Notes: generated from the letters alone by a model not told the origin. Positions 10,920 to 36,365 are shown, counted from the first letter of the stretch. The stretch: DNA of 64,000 nucleotides from Urophycis tenuis (GCA_036785325.1 JAXIVH010000087.1:795001-859000); one strand, 5' to 3'. Program-made: numbers and translations.

Positions 10920-13900
10920 ATGGACGATATAAACCTTCACTACCGCTTCCTCAACTGGAGACGGAGGATCCGGGAGATCCGTGAGGTGCGCGCTGTGCGG
11001 TACCGCGAGCGCTCCAAGAGGATCCAGAGGAACGGGGACATGCTCAGGTGAGCGGCGCGCCACCGCGGCCCTCTGGGTCCCAGGGGAGAAGACTGTTATC
11101 ACACACACACACGTGTTTAACTCAGCGTTTCTGGCTCCTGTCTCTGACCTGAAGGTACCAGGGGAACTCTGATGAGGTGGGCTGCTACGTGGCCCCCCGC
11201 CCCGTATCAAAGGGAAACTGCTATTTTGAGGTAGGGCTGAAGAAATGCTATGGTTTTATTGGTGCTTTTTGACTTGAAATGAAAACCCAACGATTAAAAC
11301 ATGATGTAATCAGGTTGTGTTGTTGTATGTTTACATGTTATGTCACATCCCATTAAAAGAACACTCCCTAAATGTTTGTCATCTAGATGTTTAGTCAAGG
11401 CTTACTTACTTAATTAAATGTGCCGATATGCAGTTCGCATCTGGTGCGTATCTGGTGTGCATCTGTAAAGGGACATTCCGGTACTTGAATAACTGGTATT
11501 TGTAACACCTGAGGATTGGTGTGCCGGGCCTTCCTGAACATAACATATTGCCCTGACGGAGCAACACATTTCCTTTAAATACACACACTCCCAGTGGACG
11601 GCCAGTGAGATCATGGGAAAGCACTAAATGTTTCTTCTTTCCTTGCCATCGTGTGCCAGTGTTGTGATTGTAATGTGTCTGGTGTGATGGCTCCCCTGGG
11701 GAGGTGTCATAACACTGCTGCTGCACTCAGCACTGCCTGCTGCTGTCAGCCCTCACCGCACCTTTGCCCTGCTGATTATCTGAGTGCGTGGAAGGGTAAA
11801 TTGCTACTTTTTTGTTTTAACAAGACCGAGTGGCGGAAAAAGCACCATGTAGGAGCCCCACCCCTCTGCAGCAGGGCTCACTCAGGGTGAATGACGTCAC
11901 CACGGCGCTGGACCGCCCTGCTGCAACACACCCTACCTTTTATTGTCTCTCAAATTGGTTGTGCAGAATGGCATCGTATGAAACAATACTTTGTCTTATT
12001 ACATGTTCTTTGTTCTTGATGAAATAATACTATGACAACCATATCTGTGTACAATACAAGGCTGACATGAGCTGCTGGACTTCAGCCCTAGAATGTAACA
12101 TGGAATGTTATTACAAAGTTGGCAGCGAAGCAACACTGGCGATTATTCTCTCTGGCACCCATACCAGGAATAAATGCTCACCATATTGTAACACACCTCT
12201 GATGAATACATTTGAAGTCTACCAAATGACATGAAGAGAGAGTTACTAAACCAGTGAGAATGAGGTGTTAAAGGTGTGTGCGTCTGCAGGTGACCATCGT
12301 TGACACAGGAGTGAGGGGAATGATTGCTGTGGGCCTGGTGCCCCAGCACTACAAACTGGACCACCAGCCCGGCTGGCTGCCGCAGTCTGTGGCCTACCAC
12401 GCAGATGACGGCAAGTATGTGACTTCAGACCGCCTCGCGCCCCCCGCACTGGGTGTAGCATCAATGTATGAGGTCATATCCTGGCATGGTTGCTAACGTG
12501 TCATGTTATAGCTCTGACGTTTGACTGACCCCCGCGCTCTGCAGGCTGTACAACGGGAACCCCGTGGGCCAGCAGTTTGGGCCCAAGTGTAACCGAGGGG
12601 ACCGCGTTGGCTGTGGGGTCTCCCTGGACCCCCTCAACGAGGGCCAGATGACCGTGTTCTTCACCAAGAACGGCAAGGAGGTAGGTTCTCCACTTCCTTC
12701 ACATCATGTGTGTGACTGCGTGTGTGACTGGGTGTATGTGGCGACAGGTGTGTGTGTGTTTGTGCCTGGATGTATGTGGAGATACATATACGTGTGTGTG
12801 TGTGTGGACAGCCTCTGCAGTGTGTTCTCTCCGTGTGACCAGGTGGGTAAGGTGGAGGTGGCCCGGCCCCTCGACGGCCTGTACCCCGCGGTGGGGCTGC
12901 ACTCCCTGGGGGAGGAGGTGCAGCTGGACCTCCACGCCGAGTGGAAGCGGGAGGAAGAGGACGGTATGATGATGGTAGACAGCCATGAAGACGACTGGGG
13001 CCGCCTGCATGACGTCACAGTGACCGGCGCGGTGAGTCCCCTGGCGCCACGGTAACCATCGGCACGGTAACTAGCACCATGGTAACCATGGGCGCGGTGA
13101 GTCCACCACGGCGGTAGCCGGCTCTGTGCGGGCCTGAGGGGCCGACCGGGCCCAGCAGGGTGGTGTGGCTCGATGAAACGCTGTAGGAACCTTCTGGTTC
13201 TTCATGACAGTTGAATTCCGCTCTGCCTTTCTGGCCCTGAACGATAAGATTGTTCTCAGCTGGAGTATTTGTATTCCATAATTAACAAAATGATTGGATT
13301 GAAGCTTTATTAGTCATTATTGAAATGCAAGTTATTTCCATTTGTCCTTTGGTTTTTATTTTCAAAGTGCATTAGAACTATCCAGCAGAGTGCATGGCCG
13401 TGGAAGGAACGTAATGTTCATCAGTGTTTCAGTTCCTACAGTCCTATGAGCGTCAGGGTGCTTGTGTTCCTGCTGTCTTAGAACAGGTCTTTATGTCCAC
13501 ATCGGGAGCGCGTCCTCTTCCTTAGAGCACTTCTACTTAAAGTACTTAAAGTACTTACTGAGTATGTGTTGTATGCAGAGTACGCTATGTTCATCATATT
13601 AAGCCCCAGTTTCCAGTCAGGAATCAATAAAGTTGTGTCTTATCTCTTAATTTAAGTAGTACAACATTTAGAAACTATTACAAGAACAGAACAAACTACA
13701 GCACATGTTCTAAGACCAAGGAGCCAACAATGTAGACAATCAAATGTGGAAACAGAAAGAAGGTTGGGTTGGTTATCTTTAAAATAACCTGACCTGACAA
13801 GACGTAATGAGGCTCAGTCATTCCCCCGACAGGCAGGCTGTAGCAGTGAGTCAGTGCAGCGCGGGAAGCATCCTGGTGTCAGTAGGACTGAGGCAGGGCT

Positions 13901-16900
13901 GCAGCTGGATGGCCTGGAGCCCTGGCCTGCCCTCCGCTGCTGTGAGCAGCTCTGAGCCTCCAGTGAGCCGCAGCACGGCCATCTCAGGCTGGTTCGGTGT
14001 CACACCTGAAGACTGGAGATGTAGATGTAGTTCAATATGACTAACCAGTTACCGCCCAATGAGTACAAGTGTAACGTCTACTGGAAGTAAAGTTTATTGA
14101 ACATGTTGTTGAACATGATGATTGAATACACAGTATAAAACAAATGGTATTATTCTAGTGTTTTTATGACCAGATGTATGAGCACACAGTACACCTCCCT
14201 CAGCCTGGCGATGCTCACTGTGACAGCGGCCCCCTGTGTCTCCCCAGCTGCTGGAGTACATGGGCCGGGGGAAAAGCATGGTGGACGTGGGGCTGGCCCA
14301 GGCCCGCTGGCCCCTCAGCACGCAGGGCCACTACTACGAGCTGGAGATCATGAACGCCGGGGAGAAGTGCTACATCGCCCTGGGGCTGGCGCGCAGGGTA
14401 AGGCCCCCCCCACGTCTCCCCGTGTGTACTTAACTCTGGGTTATCTGTCAGTGTGGGGAGTCCCCCCGCTGCACCATTACAGCCTCTTTCCACCGGGTGA
14501 TGGATGAGAGGGGAGAAACCAGGGGGGGGGGGGGAACTATCAGCAGCGTTAGAGTTCTCTGGTTTCAGCCGTGGTTTGGTTTTCCATGACCGCGCGCGTC
14601 TCGCCGCGCCGCTGACCTCCTGATGCAGGCCGGCGCCCAGCGGGGCGGGGCGACCCCGGGCTTCAAGGGGCGGGGCTGGGGACCCCGGGCTTCAGGGGGC
14701 GGGGCGGGGGACCCCGGGCTTCAGGGGGCGGGGCTTCTCTCGCAACCGTCGGGAGGAATCCCGTCCGGCGTGGGAACCCGGGGACCCGGTGTCTCATGTT
14801 TTTATGTGGCCGGCGCCGCGACCCTGCGACCTCACCCCTCTCCCGGTCAGAGGTCAACTGAAGCGGGTTCCCCTGTGAGGCCGCGGGCTGCGTCACCAGA
14901 CGGGGTGCGGGGCGCTGACTCGGGACGCGGTCAGGGAGCTGTCAAAGGAAGTACCTGCTGAGTGTTTACACAACAGGGCCCATCGGCGAGACGCCTGACC
15001 CTGACCTCGGGGCGGGAAGCTGTGTCCTGACGCACGCTAACAGCCACTAATGGGGATGCTGTCATTATGTCATCCCGCTAAGGACGTAATGGAGGGGCTC
15101 CGGGGTGCAGCCTGCATTATCTCTGCTGCTGGTCGTTACGGCCTGCCTTCATCTGATCCCCCCCGGGGTGTTGTTGTGTTTCACTACAAGCCTCCCGCTC
15201 CCCCGCAACCAGACCTCTCCATCTGCACCTCGACATGCCGGCGCTGCCCGTGCGGCTCTCCCCCCAGGGCGGGACTCACCCGGGCGCAGCCTCCATTCAC
15301 TGCGCTGCGTGGGGAACGTATTCCGTCTGCGGTCTTGGCGTGGCGTCACCAGGATCCATTCCTGTGGTTTGCCTTTGAAAGCCGTCCCACGTTCTGACGA
15401 CGAGCCGTCGCTTCTCCTGCGAGAGGCGGCTGTTGTTATGCTGGCCCTCTCACGCAGACCACAAAACACACCGCCCGTTGCCCCTGGTTACAAACACTGA
15501 GGCCCCGCCTGTGGTTCCGGCAGCAGGGGGGATCCTGCCGCGCGCTGCCTGTTGTTTCTTAAGGTTTCTCTGGAGGAAACCAGCTGCCCAGCGCCTGGAT
15601 GCTGTCGCTCTGTGATGGCGGCGCGGGGAGACTTCTCTCTGGGCGCCCTGACCCCCCCGGCCACACCCTCCAGACAGACTTTGTGATTGCAAGAGTACTG
15701 CTTTGTGGTGGGTTGTCTGTTTCCTTAAGAGATGGAGGATCGAGTTGGCACCTAGACATAAACGAGGATTATGCTGCTGCTCTTCTTTTAGTTCTTTAAA
15801 TTTGAACCCTAACCCATAAAAGTACAGTGAGGTGTGTTACTCCCCCTACAGTACAGTGAGGTGTGTTACTCCTCCTACCGTACAGTGAGGTGTGTTACTC
15901 CTCCTACAGTACAGTGAGGTGTATTACTGCCCCTACAGTACAGTGAGCTGTGTTACTGCCCCTACAGTACAGTGAGCTGTGTTACTGCCCCTACAGTACA
16001 GTGAGCTGTGTTACTGCCCTTACAGTACAGTGAGGTGTGTTACTCCTCCTACAGTACAGTGAGGTGTGTTACTGCCCCTACAGTACAGTGAGGTGTGTTA
16101 CTCCTCCTACAGTACAGTGAGGTGTGTTACTCCTCCTACAGTACAGTGAGGTGTGTTACTCCTCCTACAGTACAGTGAGGTGTGTTACTGCCCCTACAGT
16201 ACAGTGAGGTGTGTTACTGCCCCTACAGTACAGTGAGCTGTGTTACTGCCCCTACAGTACAGTGAGCTGTGTTACTGCCCTTACAGTACAGTGAGGTGTG
16301 TTACTGCCCCTACAGTACAGTGAGGTGTTTTACTCCCCCTATAGTACAGTGAGGTGTGTTACTCCCCCTACAGTACAGTGATGTGTGTTACTGCCCCTAC
16401 AGTACAGTGAGGTGTGTTACTGCCCCTACTGTACAGTGAGGTGTGTTACTCCTCCTACAGTACAGTGAGGTGTGTTACTCCCCCTACAGTACAGTGAGGT
16501 GTGTTACTCCTCCTACAGTACAGTGAGGTGTGTTACTCCTCCTACAGTACAGTGAGGTGTGTTACTGCCCCTACAGTACAGTGAGGTGTGTTACTCCTCC
16601 TACAGTACAGTGAGGTGTGTTACTCCCCCTACAGTACAGTGAGGTGTGTTACTCCTCCTACAGTACAGTGAGGTGTGTTACTGCCCCTACAGTACAGTGA
16701 GGTGTGTTACTCCCCCTACAGTACAGTGAGGTGTGTTACTCCCCCTACAGTACAGTGAGGTGTGTTACTCCTCATACAGTACAGTGAGGTGTGTTACTGC
16801 CCCTACAGTACAGTGAGGTGTGTTACTCCCCCTACAGTACAGTGAGGTGTGTTACTCCTCCTACAGTACAGTGAGGTGTGTTACTCCCCCTTCAGTACAG

Positions 16901-19634
16901 TGAGGTGTGTTACTCCCCCTACAGTACAGTGAGGTGTGTTACTGCCCCTACAGTACAGTGAGGTGTGTTACTGCCCCTACAGTACAGTGAGGTGTTTTAC
17001 TCCCCCTACAGTACAGTAAGGTGTGTTACTCCCCCTACAGTACAGTGAGGTGTGTTACTGCCCCTACAGTACAGTGAGTTGTGTTACTCCCCCTACAGTA
17101 CAGTGAGGTGTGTTACTGCCCCTACAGTACAGTGAGCTGTGTTACTGCCCCTACAGTACAGTGAGCTGTGTTACTGGCCTTACAGTACAGTGAGGTGTGT
17201 TACTGCCCCTACAGTACAGTGAGGTGTGTTACTCCTCCTACAGTACAGTGAGGTGTGTTACTGCCCCTACAGTACAGTGAGGTGTGTTACTGCCCCTACA
17301 GTACAGTGAGGTGTGTTACTGCCCCTACAGTACAGTGAAGTGTGTTACTGCCCCTACAGTACGGTGAGGTGTGTTACTCCTCCTACAGTAAAGTGAGCTG
17401 TGTTACTCCTCCTACAGTACAAAGAGGTGTGTTACTGCTCCTACAGTACAGTGAGGTGTGTTACTGCCCCTACAGTACAGTGAGGTGTGTTACTCCTCCT
17501 ACAGTAAAGTGAGCTGTGTTACTCCTCCTACAGTACAAAGAGGTGTGTTACTGCTCCTACAGTACAGTGAGGTGTGTTACTGCCCCTACAGTACAGTGAG
17601 GTGTGTTACTCCCCCTACAGTACAGTGAGGTGTGTTACTCCTCCTACAGTACAGTGAGGTGTGTTACTCCCCCTACAGTACAGTTAGGTGTGTTACTTCC
17701 CCTACAGTACAGTGAAGTGTGTTACTGCCCCTACAGTACAGTGAGGTGTGTTACTGCCCCTACAGTACAGTGAGGTGTGTTACTGCCCCTACAGTACAGT
17801 GAAGTGTGTTACTCCCCCTACAGTACAGTGAGGTGTGTTGCTCTTCCTACAGTACAGTGAGGTGTGTTACTCCCCCTACAGTACAGTGAGGTGTGTTACT
17901 CCCCCTACAGTACAGTGAGGTGTGTTACTGACCCTACAGTACAGTGAGGTGTGCTACTCCCCCTACAGTACAGTGAAGTGTGTTACTGCCTCTACAATAC
18001 AGTGAGGTGTGTTACTCCTCCTACAGTACAGTGAGGTGTGTTACTGACCCTACAGTACAGTGAGGTGTGTTACTCCCCTTACAGTACAGTGAAGTGTGTT
18101 ACTGCCTCTACAATACAGTGAGGTGTGTTACTGCCCCTACAGTACAGTGAGATGTGTTACTGCCCCTACAGTACAGTGAAGTGTGTTACTGCCCCTACAG
18201 TACAGTGAAGTGTGTTACTGCCCCTACAGTACAGTGAGGTGTGTTACTCCCCCTACAGTACAGTGAGGTGTGTTACTGCCCCTATAGTACAGTGAGCTGT
18301 GTTACTCCCCCTACAGTACAGTGAGCTGTTACTGCCCCTACAGTACAGTGAGGTGTGTTACTCCCCCTACAGTACAGTGAGCTGTGTTACTCCCCCTACA
18401 GTACAGTGAGGTGTGTTACTGCCCCTACAGTACAGTGAGCTGTGTTTCTGCCCCTACAGTACAGTGAGAAGTGTTACTGCCCCTACTGTACAGTGAGGTG
18501 TGTTACTCCCTCTACAGTGTGACTGTCCCTTCGTCCTCAGATTCAGATTAAATTAGCACGTGGTTGGCCTTGAATGTTATTAAATCCTATATTTGTGTGC
18601 TTGACAGGACTACCCTAAGAACAGACACCCTGGGTGGAGCAGAGGATCCATAGCCTACCATGCAGGTGGGTGGAGGAGGAGGTTGTGCTCTATGTTTTGC
18701 CACCCTCGTTATTTGGTAATTTGTGATAATGATAATTGATTGTAGTTATGGCTCATCTAGACACGAATGCACCAGAGCGACACAGTGAAGGGGAATTGTT
18801 TTTGAACAAATTCTTCTTCTACCGAGAAGATGAAACAAACCAGTTCCTCTCATGTGTAGACACTCATAATGCGGGGTAACAATCCGCGGGGTAACAATCC
18901 GCGGGCTAACCACTAACCCATCTTCACAGATGATGGCAAGATGTTCCATGGCAGTGGGGTGGGCGACCCGTTCGGGCCGCGCTGCGTCCAGGGGGACATC
19001 ATGGGCTGTGGGATTATGTTCCCCCGCGACTACAACCAAGACACAGGCGGTGAGTCTCTCCACGCACCAGTGTCGTAGTCCAGGCCCACAGCATGCAGGT
19101 CGATACCAGTCCCACCACGAGGTCTGAGTCTGGTCACCAGAACACCAGTCCCAGGCCTCAGTGAATGTCAGCTCTGTCAGAAAGGTTGAATGATAAATGC
19201 TGTCACAGAAGTGTGACCCGCCCTCTGTCCTTCGTCACCACGCAGATGACGTGGAGGACTGGGAGTCGGACACACAACCCAAGGACAGCCAGGTGCAGAA
19301 CGACCTGTACGCCAACAACGAGGAAGACGAAGAGGATGGAGAAGAGTCTGAGGGCCAGAAGGTCACGGTGAGTCGTTTGGCTTGTGTTGAGACTGCAGGA
19401 ACCCAGAGGAACCAGGCGTGCTCCAGCTCCACCTACTGAGGAGCTGTGGGGTTCTGTGTATTTCTCATTGCTCTCTGCTGCCCCCCTGTGTCGGGACAGG
19501 TGTTCTTCACCAGGAACGGGAAGCTGGTTGGCCGCAGGGAGGTGGTGTTACCACTAGGGGGCTTCTACCCCACGGTGGGCATGATGAGTGCGGGGGAGAA
19601 GGTCCGTGTGGAGCTGCACCCCCTCAGTGGCTGA
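10920..19634 (+). CDS. spryd3: SPRY domain-containing protein 3 (10 coding exons)
   Basis: Protein with two SPRY/B30.2-like folds, a protein-interaction domain; cellular role poorly known. Coding exons: 10920-11047, 11155-11230, 12290-12414, 12545-12680, 12843-13031, 14248-14397, 18608-18665, 18930-19049, 19246-19367 and 19500-19634; 1239 nt, 412 aa (human about 442). The start MDDINLHYRFLNWRRRIREI matches the human internal MDDLNLHYRFLNW segment; a TAG lies in frame just upstream, so the longer human N-terminus is absent. Conserved blocks include GVRGMIAVGLVPQHY, HQPGWLPQSVAYHADDGKLY, VFFTKNGK, DYPKNRHPGWSRGSIAYHA, DPFGPRC, GDIMGCGIMFPRDY and VFFTRNGK, ending in VELHPLSG. The acidic loop before the last exon (NNEEDEEDGEESEGQK) corresponds to the longer human polyglutamate stretch. 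Intron 6 (14398-18607) is inflated by a minisatellite. igfbp6 lies upstream on the opposite strand; lima1 is convergent downstream. Confidence 0.95.
15821..18519. repeat. 29-bp minisatellite, about 93 copies, in spryd3 intron 6
   Basis: The unit reads tacagtacagtgaggtgtgt followed by tactNcccc/tcctcc. The array is about 2.7 kb long with scattered single-base variants and several higher-order blocks. Each unit contains a pyrimidine-rich stretch ending in ctacag (acceptor-like) followed by gtgag|gtgtgt (donor-like). Confidence 0.97.
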
Positions 19635-19670
19635 CCAGGGTACGGGCGAACCTGGGCCGCTGCACCTGTT

Positions 19671-20308
19671 CCCCGCAAGGTGTTCAGACACACAACCCCG
19701 CAAGGTGTTCAGACACACAACCCCACAAGGTGTTCAGACACACAACCCCACAAGGTGTTCAGACACACAACCCCGCAAGGTGTTCAGACACACAACCCCG
19801 CAAGGTGTTCAGACACACAACCCCGCAAGGTGTTCAGACACACAACCCCGCAAGGTGTTCAGACACACAACCCCGCAAGGTGTTCAGACACACAACCCCG
19901 CAAGGTGTTCAGACACACAACCCCGCAAGGTGTTCAGACACACAACATCACAAGGTGTTCAGACACACAACCCCACAAGGTGTTCAGACACACAACTCCA
20001 CAAGGTGTTCAGACACACAACCCCGCAAGGTGTTCAGACACACAACCCCGCAAGGTGTTCAGACACACAACCCCACAAGGTGTTCAGACACACAACCCCA
20101 CAAGGTGTTCAGACACACAACCCCACAAGGTGTTCAGACACACAACCCCACAAGGTGTTCAGATACACAACATCACAAGGTGTTCAGACACACAACCCCG
20201 CAAGGTGTTCAGACACACAACATCACAAGGTGTTCAGACACACAACATCACAAGGTGTTCAGACACACAACATCACAAGGTGTTCAGACACACAACATCA
20301 CAAGGTTC
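19671..20308. repeat. 25-bp minisatellite, about 25 copies, in spryd3 3' region
   Basis: The unit is tgttcagacacacaacccc plus gcaagg or acaagg, starting about 40 bp after the spryd3 stop codon. Since 25 is not a multiple of three and the unit has no stop in any frame, long ORFs run across it in all three plus-strand frames; these are artefacts of the repeat. If the 3' UTR extends through it, the mRNA carries the array. Confidence 0.95.
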
Positions 20309-23300
20309 TACACTTTTGTATCCGCTTTTAATTTCCATGCGAAGCACACATGGAGGTCATTACTCGTGTCACAAAATCTGCGTTCTTGTCCCGTCCCATT
20401 CTTTGTGTGTGACCGCGGTGAGCTGGAGGAGCCCTCTGGTGAGGCTGGCGAGGCACTGAGGTTGGTCACCAGCGTGGGTGTCTGGCAGGCTGGTACATGG
20501 GAGCTGATGTTCAGTCTTTGACTTTGTCTGCCGTTCATCAGCGGTCAGCTGTCGCTCTGTCGCCCAGTCTCGTCCTCCTGGTGCACAATCAGAACATGAT
20601 AATGAATGCTGTTGTTTGCTTAGATAATGACATACTGTAAATATTGCAGTTTCTACTACAAACTACAACATATTTTATTGAATGATAAAGGGCAATACCA
20701 CTTATTTTTATATTTGGCTCTAAGAGTTGAAAAAAAATAGACAGCAACATTAAGAAAACATTTTAGACATGATTCAACAATCATCCTCTTGAATAAAAGT
20801 TATTAGATATTTTAAACATATATATTAGTATACATATATAGTATATTGTGCAAGGATTTTTGTTGAAGTATTTTCTGCTTACAGTGCAGACCATTGAAAC
20901 CCTAATCAGAGCCTCAGTGCTGAGGTCGGCTGTCGAGTCAAACGTAATTCAGCTTTATGGAAAATGTGAGCAACATTGCTGGCAGTGTTGTTTAAAGGAC
21001 TGCAGTCAAAGACCATCAGTCTGCTGTATTATTTATATCACTTGAACAACAGCTAGCACGCCATCGAGACCTGTTCGCTGTGTGGCTGCGTTTACGAAAA
21101 CTAGAGAACAGCAGCGTTGAACTCGCGTCTTTCTGCTTTTCTGAAGAGTTTATAGGCATGCGTTGACTGACGCAGGGTCTGTCCTTAAACCTGATCACAT
21201 GCTACCCCAGAAGCCACGCTGTCCAGGCTGTGTCTTCCATGCCCCTTTAAAAGAGCCTTCACAGGTTAGAGACAGAACTCCATCACTTACCTTTCAGAGG
21301 AGTCTAAGATGTGCCAAAGCACCGAAAATAAATGACAACACCACCGTTGGTAATTCAAATCCTTTTTTTCTATGATTCTTGTATTTTGTATTGAATGTAT
21401 GGTTTGATTTTTACTATCAAAATGTGCTGGGTATATTTTGTATCTGTTAATAATATATGCCCCCAGACCCCTGCTAATGCCATTAAAGCCATGTATTCCT
21501 ATGGTCTAAATATGCGTGAGGCTTCACCATCAGATCCCAACACCAGGCAGAGGCTGCTCTCCTTCCCAGACTGCCACTAAACTTCTGCCAGTGAACGAAG
21601 AACAAGACGACAAAACACCAAGAAATGCTTTTATCTGCTGTGTTGGCTTTCCTCCCCTTTCCAGAGAAATAACACCAGAAGTCCTTTAAAGAGTGTAATG
21701 AGTGAGCCTTCTCACAGCACACAGCATGCCAGTCAGAATATTATAGCTCCTACTGTGGCTAACTCAAGCCACAATAAGCTATAAATAGTTTTGATACTAA
21801 GAGTTTTCCAAGCAATTGAAGTAATATGAAATAGTCAGCACTTTAAAGATGAACCTTAACATTTAGATTTCTATTGAGCTGAATATAAAGTGCCAATATA
21901 AAGCATTGTACATTTAGGAGAAACAACTATACTTATTTCTTTGTCCATACAATGATGCAGTTTGAACATGTCTTTGTCTACTTTTCATTGGTCCAGTGTG
22001 TGCATGTATGTTTTATATTTAACAGATGTTATATAGTCCATCCTGTCTTTAGGGTTGAAAGTTAAGATCAGTCCAGGTTCTTCAGGGACTAAAGCCTTTT
22101 AATGCCAAATAACTTTTAAATGTTTTCATGTGTTGATGTGGGGAAATCTCAACCCAACCACATGGTGCCGTGTTGTCTTGGGACTGCTGGGTCCAGTCAG
22201 AGGGCTCCGCCGTGGATCCTGTTTGTATGAAGTGTGACTGTGTGCCCAGTCCGCCCTGCTCCTAAATGACATCTACAAAGTCACTGTCAGCTGCTTGAAT
22301 GAAAGTGTCCTCATGACTAAATGATTAAATTATAAGGGCTGCAGACAAATGGTGTCCTTGACGTTCAGTGTGTTGTGTGCTTTGAGTCTCCATGATGCAT
22401 GAGGATCCCTCACACCTTCTGCAGCTGCACACCATCTTACACACATTACTGCTCACTGCTCATAGCCACTGACTTGTTTAACATTGTGAACATTTAAACC
22501 GTACCACTGGTGTCTTGAAGAGATCCTTTATCCCAGCTCCCCGTGACACAAACAGAAATGTTTGAGAAATAGTATGACTGCTATCTCTGGTCAGAAGTTA
22601 CATAGAAGCTCAACATCTGAGATGGCACAAATTCGACATAGGGTGTGGGGACTTTATAAATGCATTTATTGCAATTGTCTCACTTTTTTTGCACAAAAAC
22701 ACAATGCAAAACATGTTTGGTCATTTGTAAAAATGTATAAAACATGAGTAGAGACTAATGAACATAAACCATCACCATTGTACCCTCATATCAACTTAAA
22801 AGGCATTGGAGAACGACGCAGAAAGGCTTTGAACTTGTTTGAATGGCTAAACATACGATCAGTGTGTTCCTGATGACAACAGTGCAGCTCAGGAAGAGGT
22901 ACATCGCTGGTACATGTTCCTTACAAGTGATCAGGCTCAGCCGTCAAGCTGCACTGCATATTTGGTGATATTGACAAAAAAAATATTGCAAAAGAAGTGA
23001 GTATAGATGGTGCTTATTGAGATATTGCACTGAAGAAGGAAATCAGATAGAGAATGGATACATTTGCTATTCTCTCTTGTTGATCATAAATAACAAAGAA
23101 TGATGAAACAACAGCTGGACATTTGTTTTAATGTTTTGTTGTGTTAATTAAATATCATCTTTTGATTTTTAGTTTAACCTATAATCTTGGCAAATGGCTC
23201 AGAAATCAGACCTCTGTTTTCTTAAACTATGTTTGGTGAAGCCCTTCTCAAGATGGCCGGCAGGCCTCCAGCAGACGCGTGGGGACGCTAATCCTCTCGC

Positions 23301-23635
23301 AGAGCATTCAATCATCAAGGCACGTCAGATCTTTAGGAACGGGAGGCAAACAGAAAAGCTGCAGTAATTGCTAGTTGACCAGACGGTGTTATTCAGTATT
23401 CCCCCCAACAACACGCGCTGGCCACGGAAATCAAGACTCAAGTGGTCTAAAAGCAACCTTTTTGTGTTTAAAAAGTTCTAGTGTGCTGCGCCCTGATGGA
23501 GCAGCGGGGGGGGGGGGGGGGGGGGGGGTTGGCCTGGAGGGGCCCAGGACCCCGGGCTCCTCCGGAGCAGAGCTCACATGGCTCCGGAGAACCTCCACCC
23601 CTCGGCACGAAGGAGCCGCGCCTCCTTCCTCCTTC
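20309..23635. other. Convergent intergenic region with 3' UTRs of spryd3 and lima1
   Basis: A plus-strand AATAAA at 20792-20797 is a candidate polyadenylation signal for spryd3. A minus-strand AATAAA (plus tttatt, 22665-22670) is a candidate for lima1, giving it a 3' UTR of about 970 nt. A 23-nt G run lies at 23506-23528. No other coding sequence or recognised repeat is visible. Confidence 0.45.
23506..23528. repeat. Poly(G) run in lima1 3' UTR
   Basis: Twenty-three consecutive G on the plus strand, so poly(C) in the lima1 mRNA, about 110 nt after its stop codon. Homopolymer length may be affected by assembly. Confidence 0.85.
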
Positions 23636-35089
<11,454 letters not shown>

Positions 35090-35162
35090 CTCTGCCAACT
35101 GAGGGCCACAAACATCCATTATTAAACCACAGCGCACCAGCTGCTCACCGCCAGCCGCTCAC

Positions 35163-35540
35163 ACAGGAGCCCGCACACGCACGACACGCACACGCATGAC
35201 ACACACACGCACGACACACACACGCACGACACGCACGACACGCACACGCACGACACGCACACGCACGACACACACACGCACGACACGCACACGCACGACA
35301 CACACGCATGACACGCACACGCATGACACGCACACACATGACACGCACATGCATGACCCCGCACACACATGACACGCACACGCATAACCCCGCACACACA
35401 TGACACGCACACACAGGAGCACGCACACGAATGACCCTACACATGCATGACACGCACACGCATGACACAAACACGCAGGAGCATGCACACGTATGACCCC
35501 GCACACGCATGACACACACACACACGCATGACCCCGCACA
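35163..35540. repeat. Compound CA/CG minisatellite (cacgcacgacacg)n
   Basis: About 380 bp of imperfect 8-14 nt units such as cacgcacgacacgcacacgc, with catgac variants and cccc interruptions in the distal half. It lies directly 5' of the first lima1 coding exon. Confidence 0.9.
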
Positions 35541-36327
35541 CGCCTGCCTCGGGGTCACTCATTGGAAACCGTTAACAGGTTTTTACTTTTCATTCCGGAC
35601 CGATCACCGGCACTTGAATTGTCATGTTGTACATCGCCCGAATGTTGAATACTTAAAAAAATAGAAATGTCCAACTTTGAAAATGCGATCAACCGAATCT
35701 AAAGGTGTTCATTAGCCAGTGGGAGTCCTCTGTCTCCTGGGGGGTCCACACTGTGGGGCAGCAGGATCGGCGAGTCTGGCCAGACCTTCACATTTCTAAA
35801 CCTTTCCAATGCAGCCCATGTTGACTGATGATAGTCTGAACATGGTTTCCTCTGTGTTGAGTAGACTCTGACTGTGTTACTGTACAGATATCAACCCCAA
35901 CGTGGACATTTCCCTGTTCTCATGTCTTAGCGACAATTATCCTCCTTCTTGTAGAAGTCAGTCAACTCTTTCACTTCTTTTTGATGCCAATATCTCTATA
36001 TCTCTAATACCTCTATAATGTCATATACGTAGAATATACATGTCATTTATCACCAAAACCTTGGACTATGTGTAATATTTGTGAACAAACATGTGGTGGC
36101 ACATTCATATTCATAACTCCCACTTATGCTGGTATGTCTGCTCTCGGGTAGTTCATATGGATGAGTAAAGAATGCAACATTTGCAAGACGTGAACACATG
36201 TGATGAGCTAAAGTGTTACCTTCCACGCCTTGCTATGTCATTATTCACACTGGAGCAGATACACTGCAAAACAGCCTTATTTACAGGAACAATCTGAAAT
36301 CTCTGCAGTACCAGAACTAAATTGCTT

Positions 36328-36365
<38 letters not shown>

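Noticed and set aside
15821..18519. CRISPR-like appearance of regular ~29-bp repeats
   Set aside because: There are no unique spacers; the units are directly contiguous and lie in an intron of a vertebrate gene. It is a minisatellite.
19418..20521. Long plus-strand ORFs (up to 367 aa) across the 25-bp repeat
   Set aside because: Open frames exist in all three phases only because the repeat unit lacks stops; no protein-family similarity and the region follows the spryd3 stop codon.
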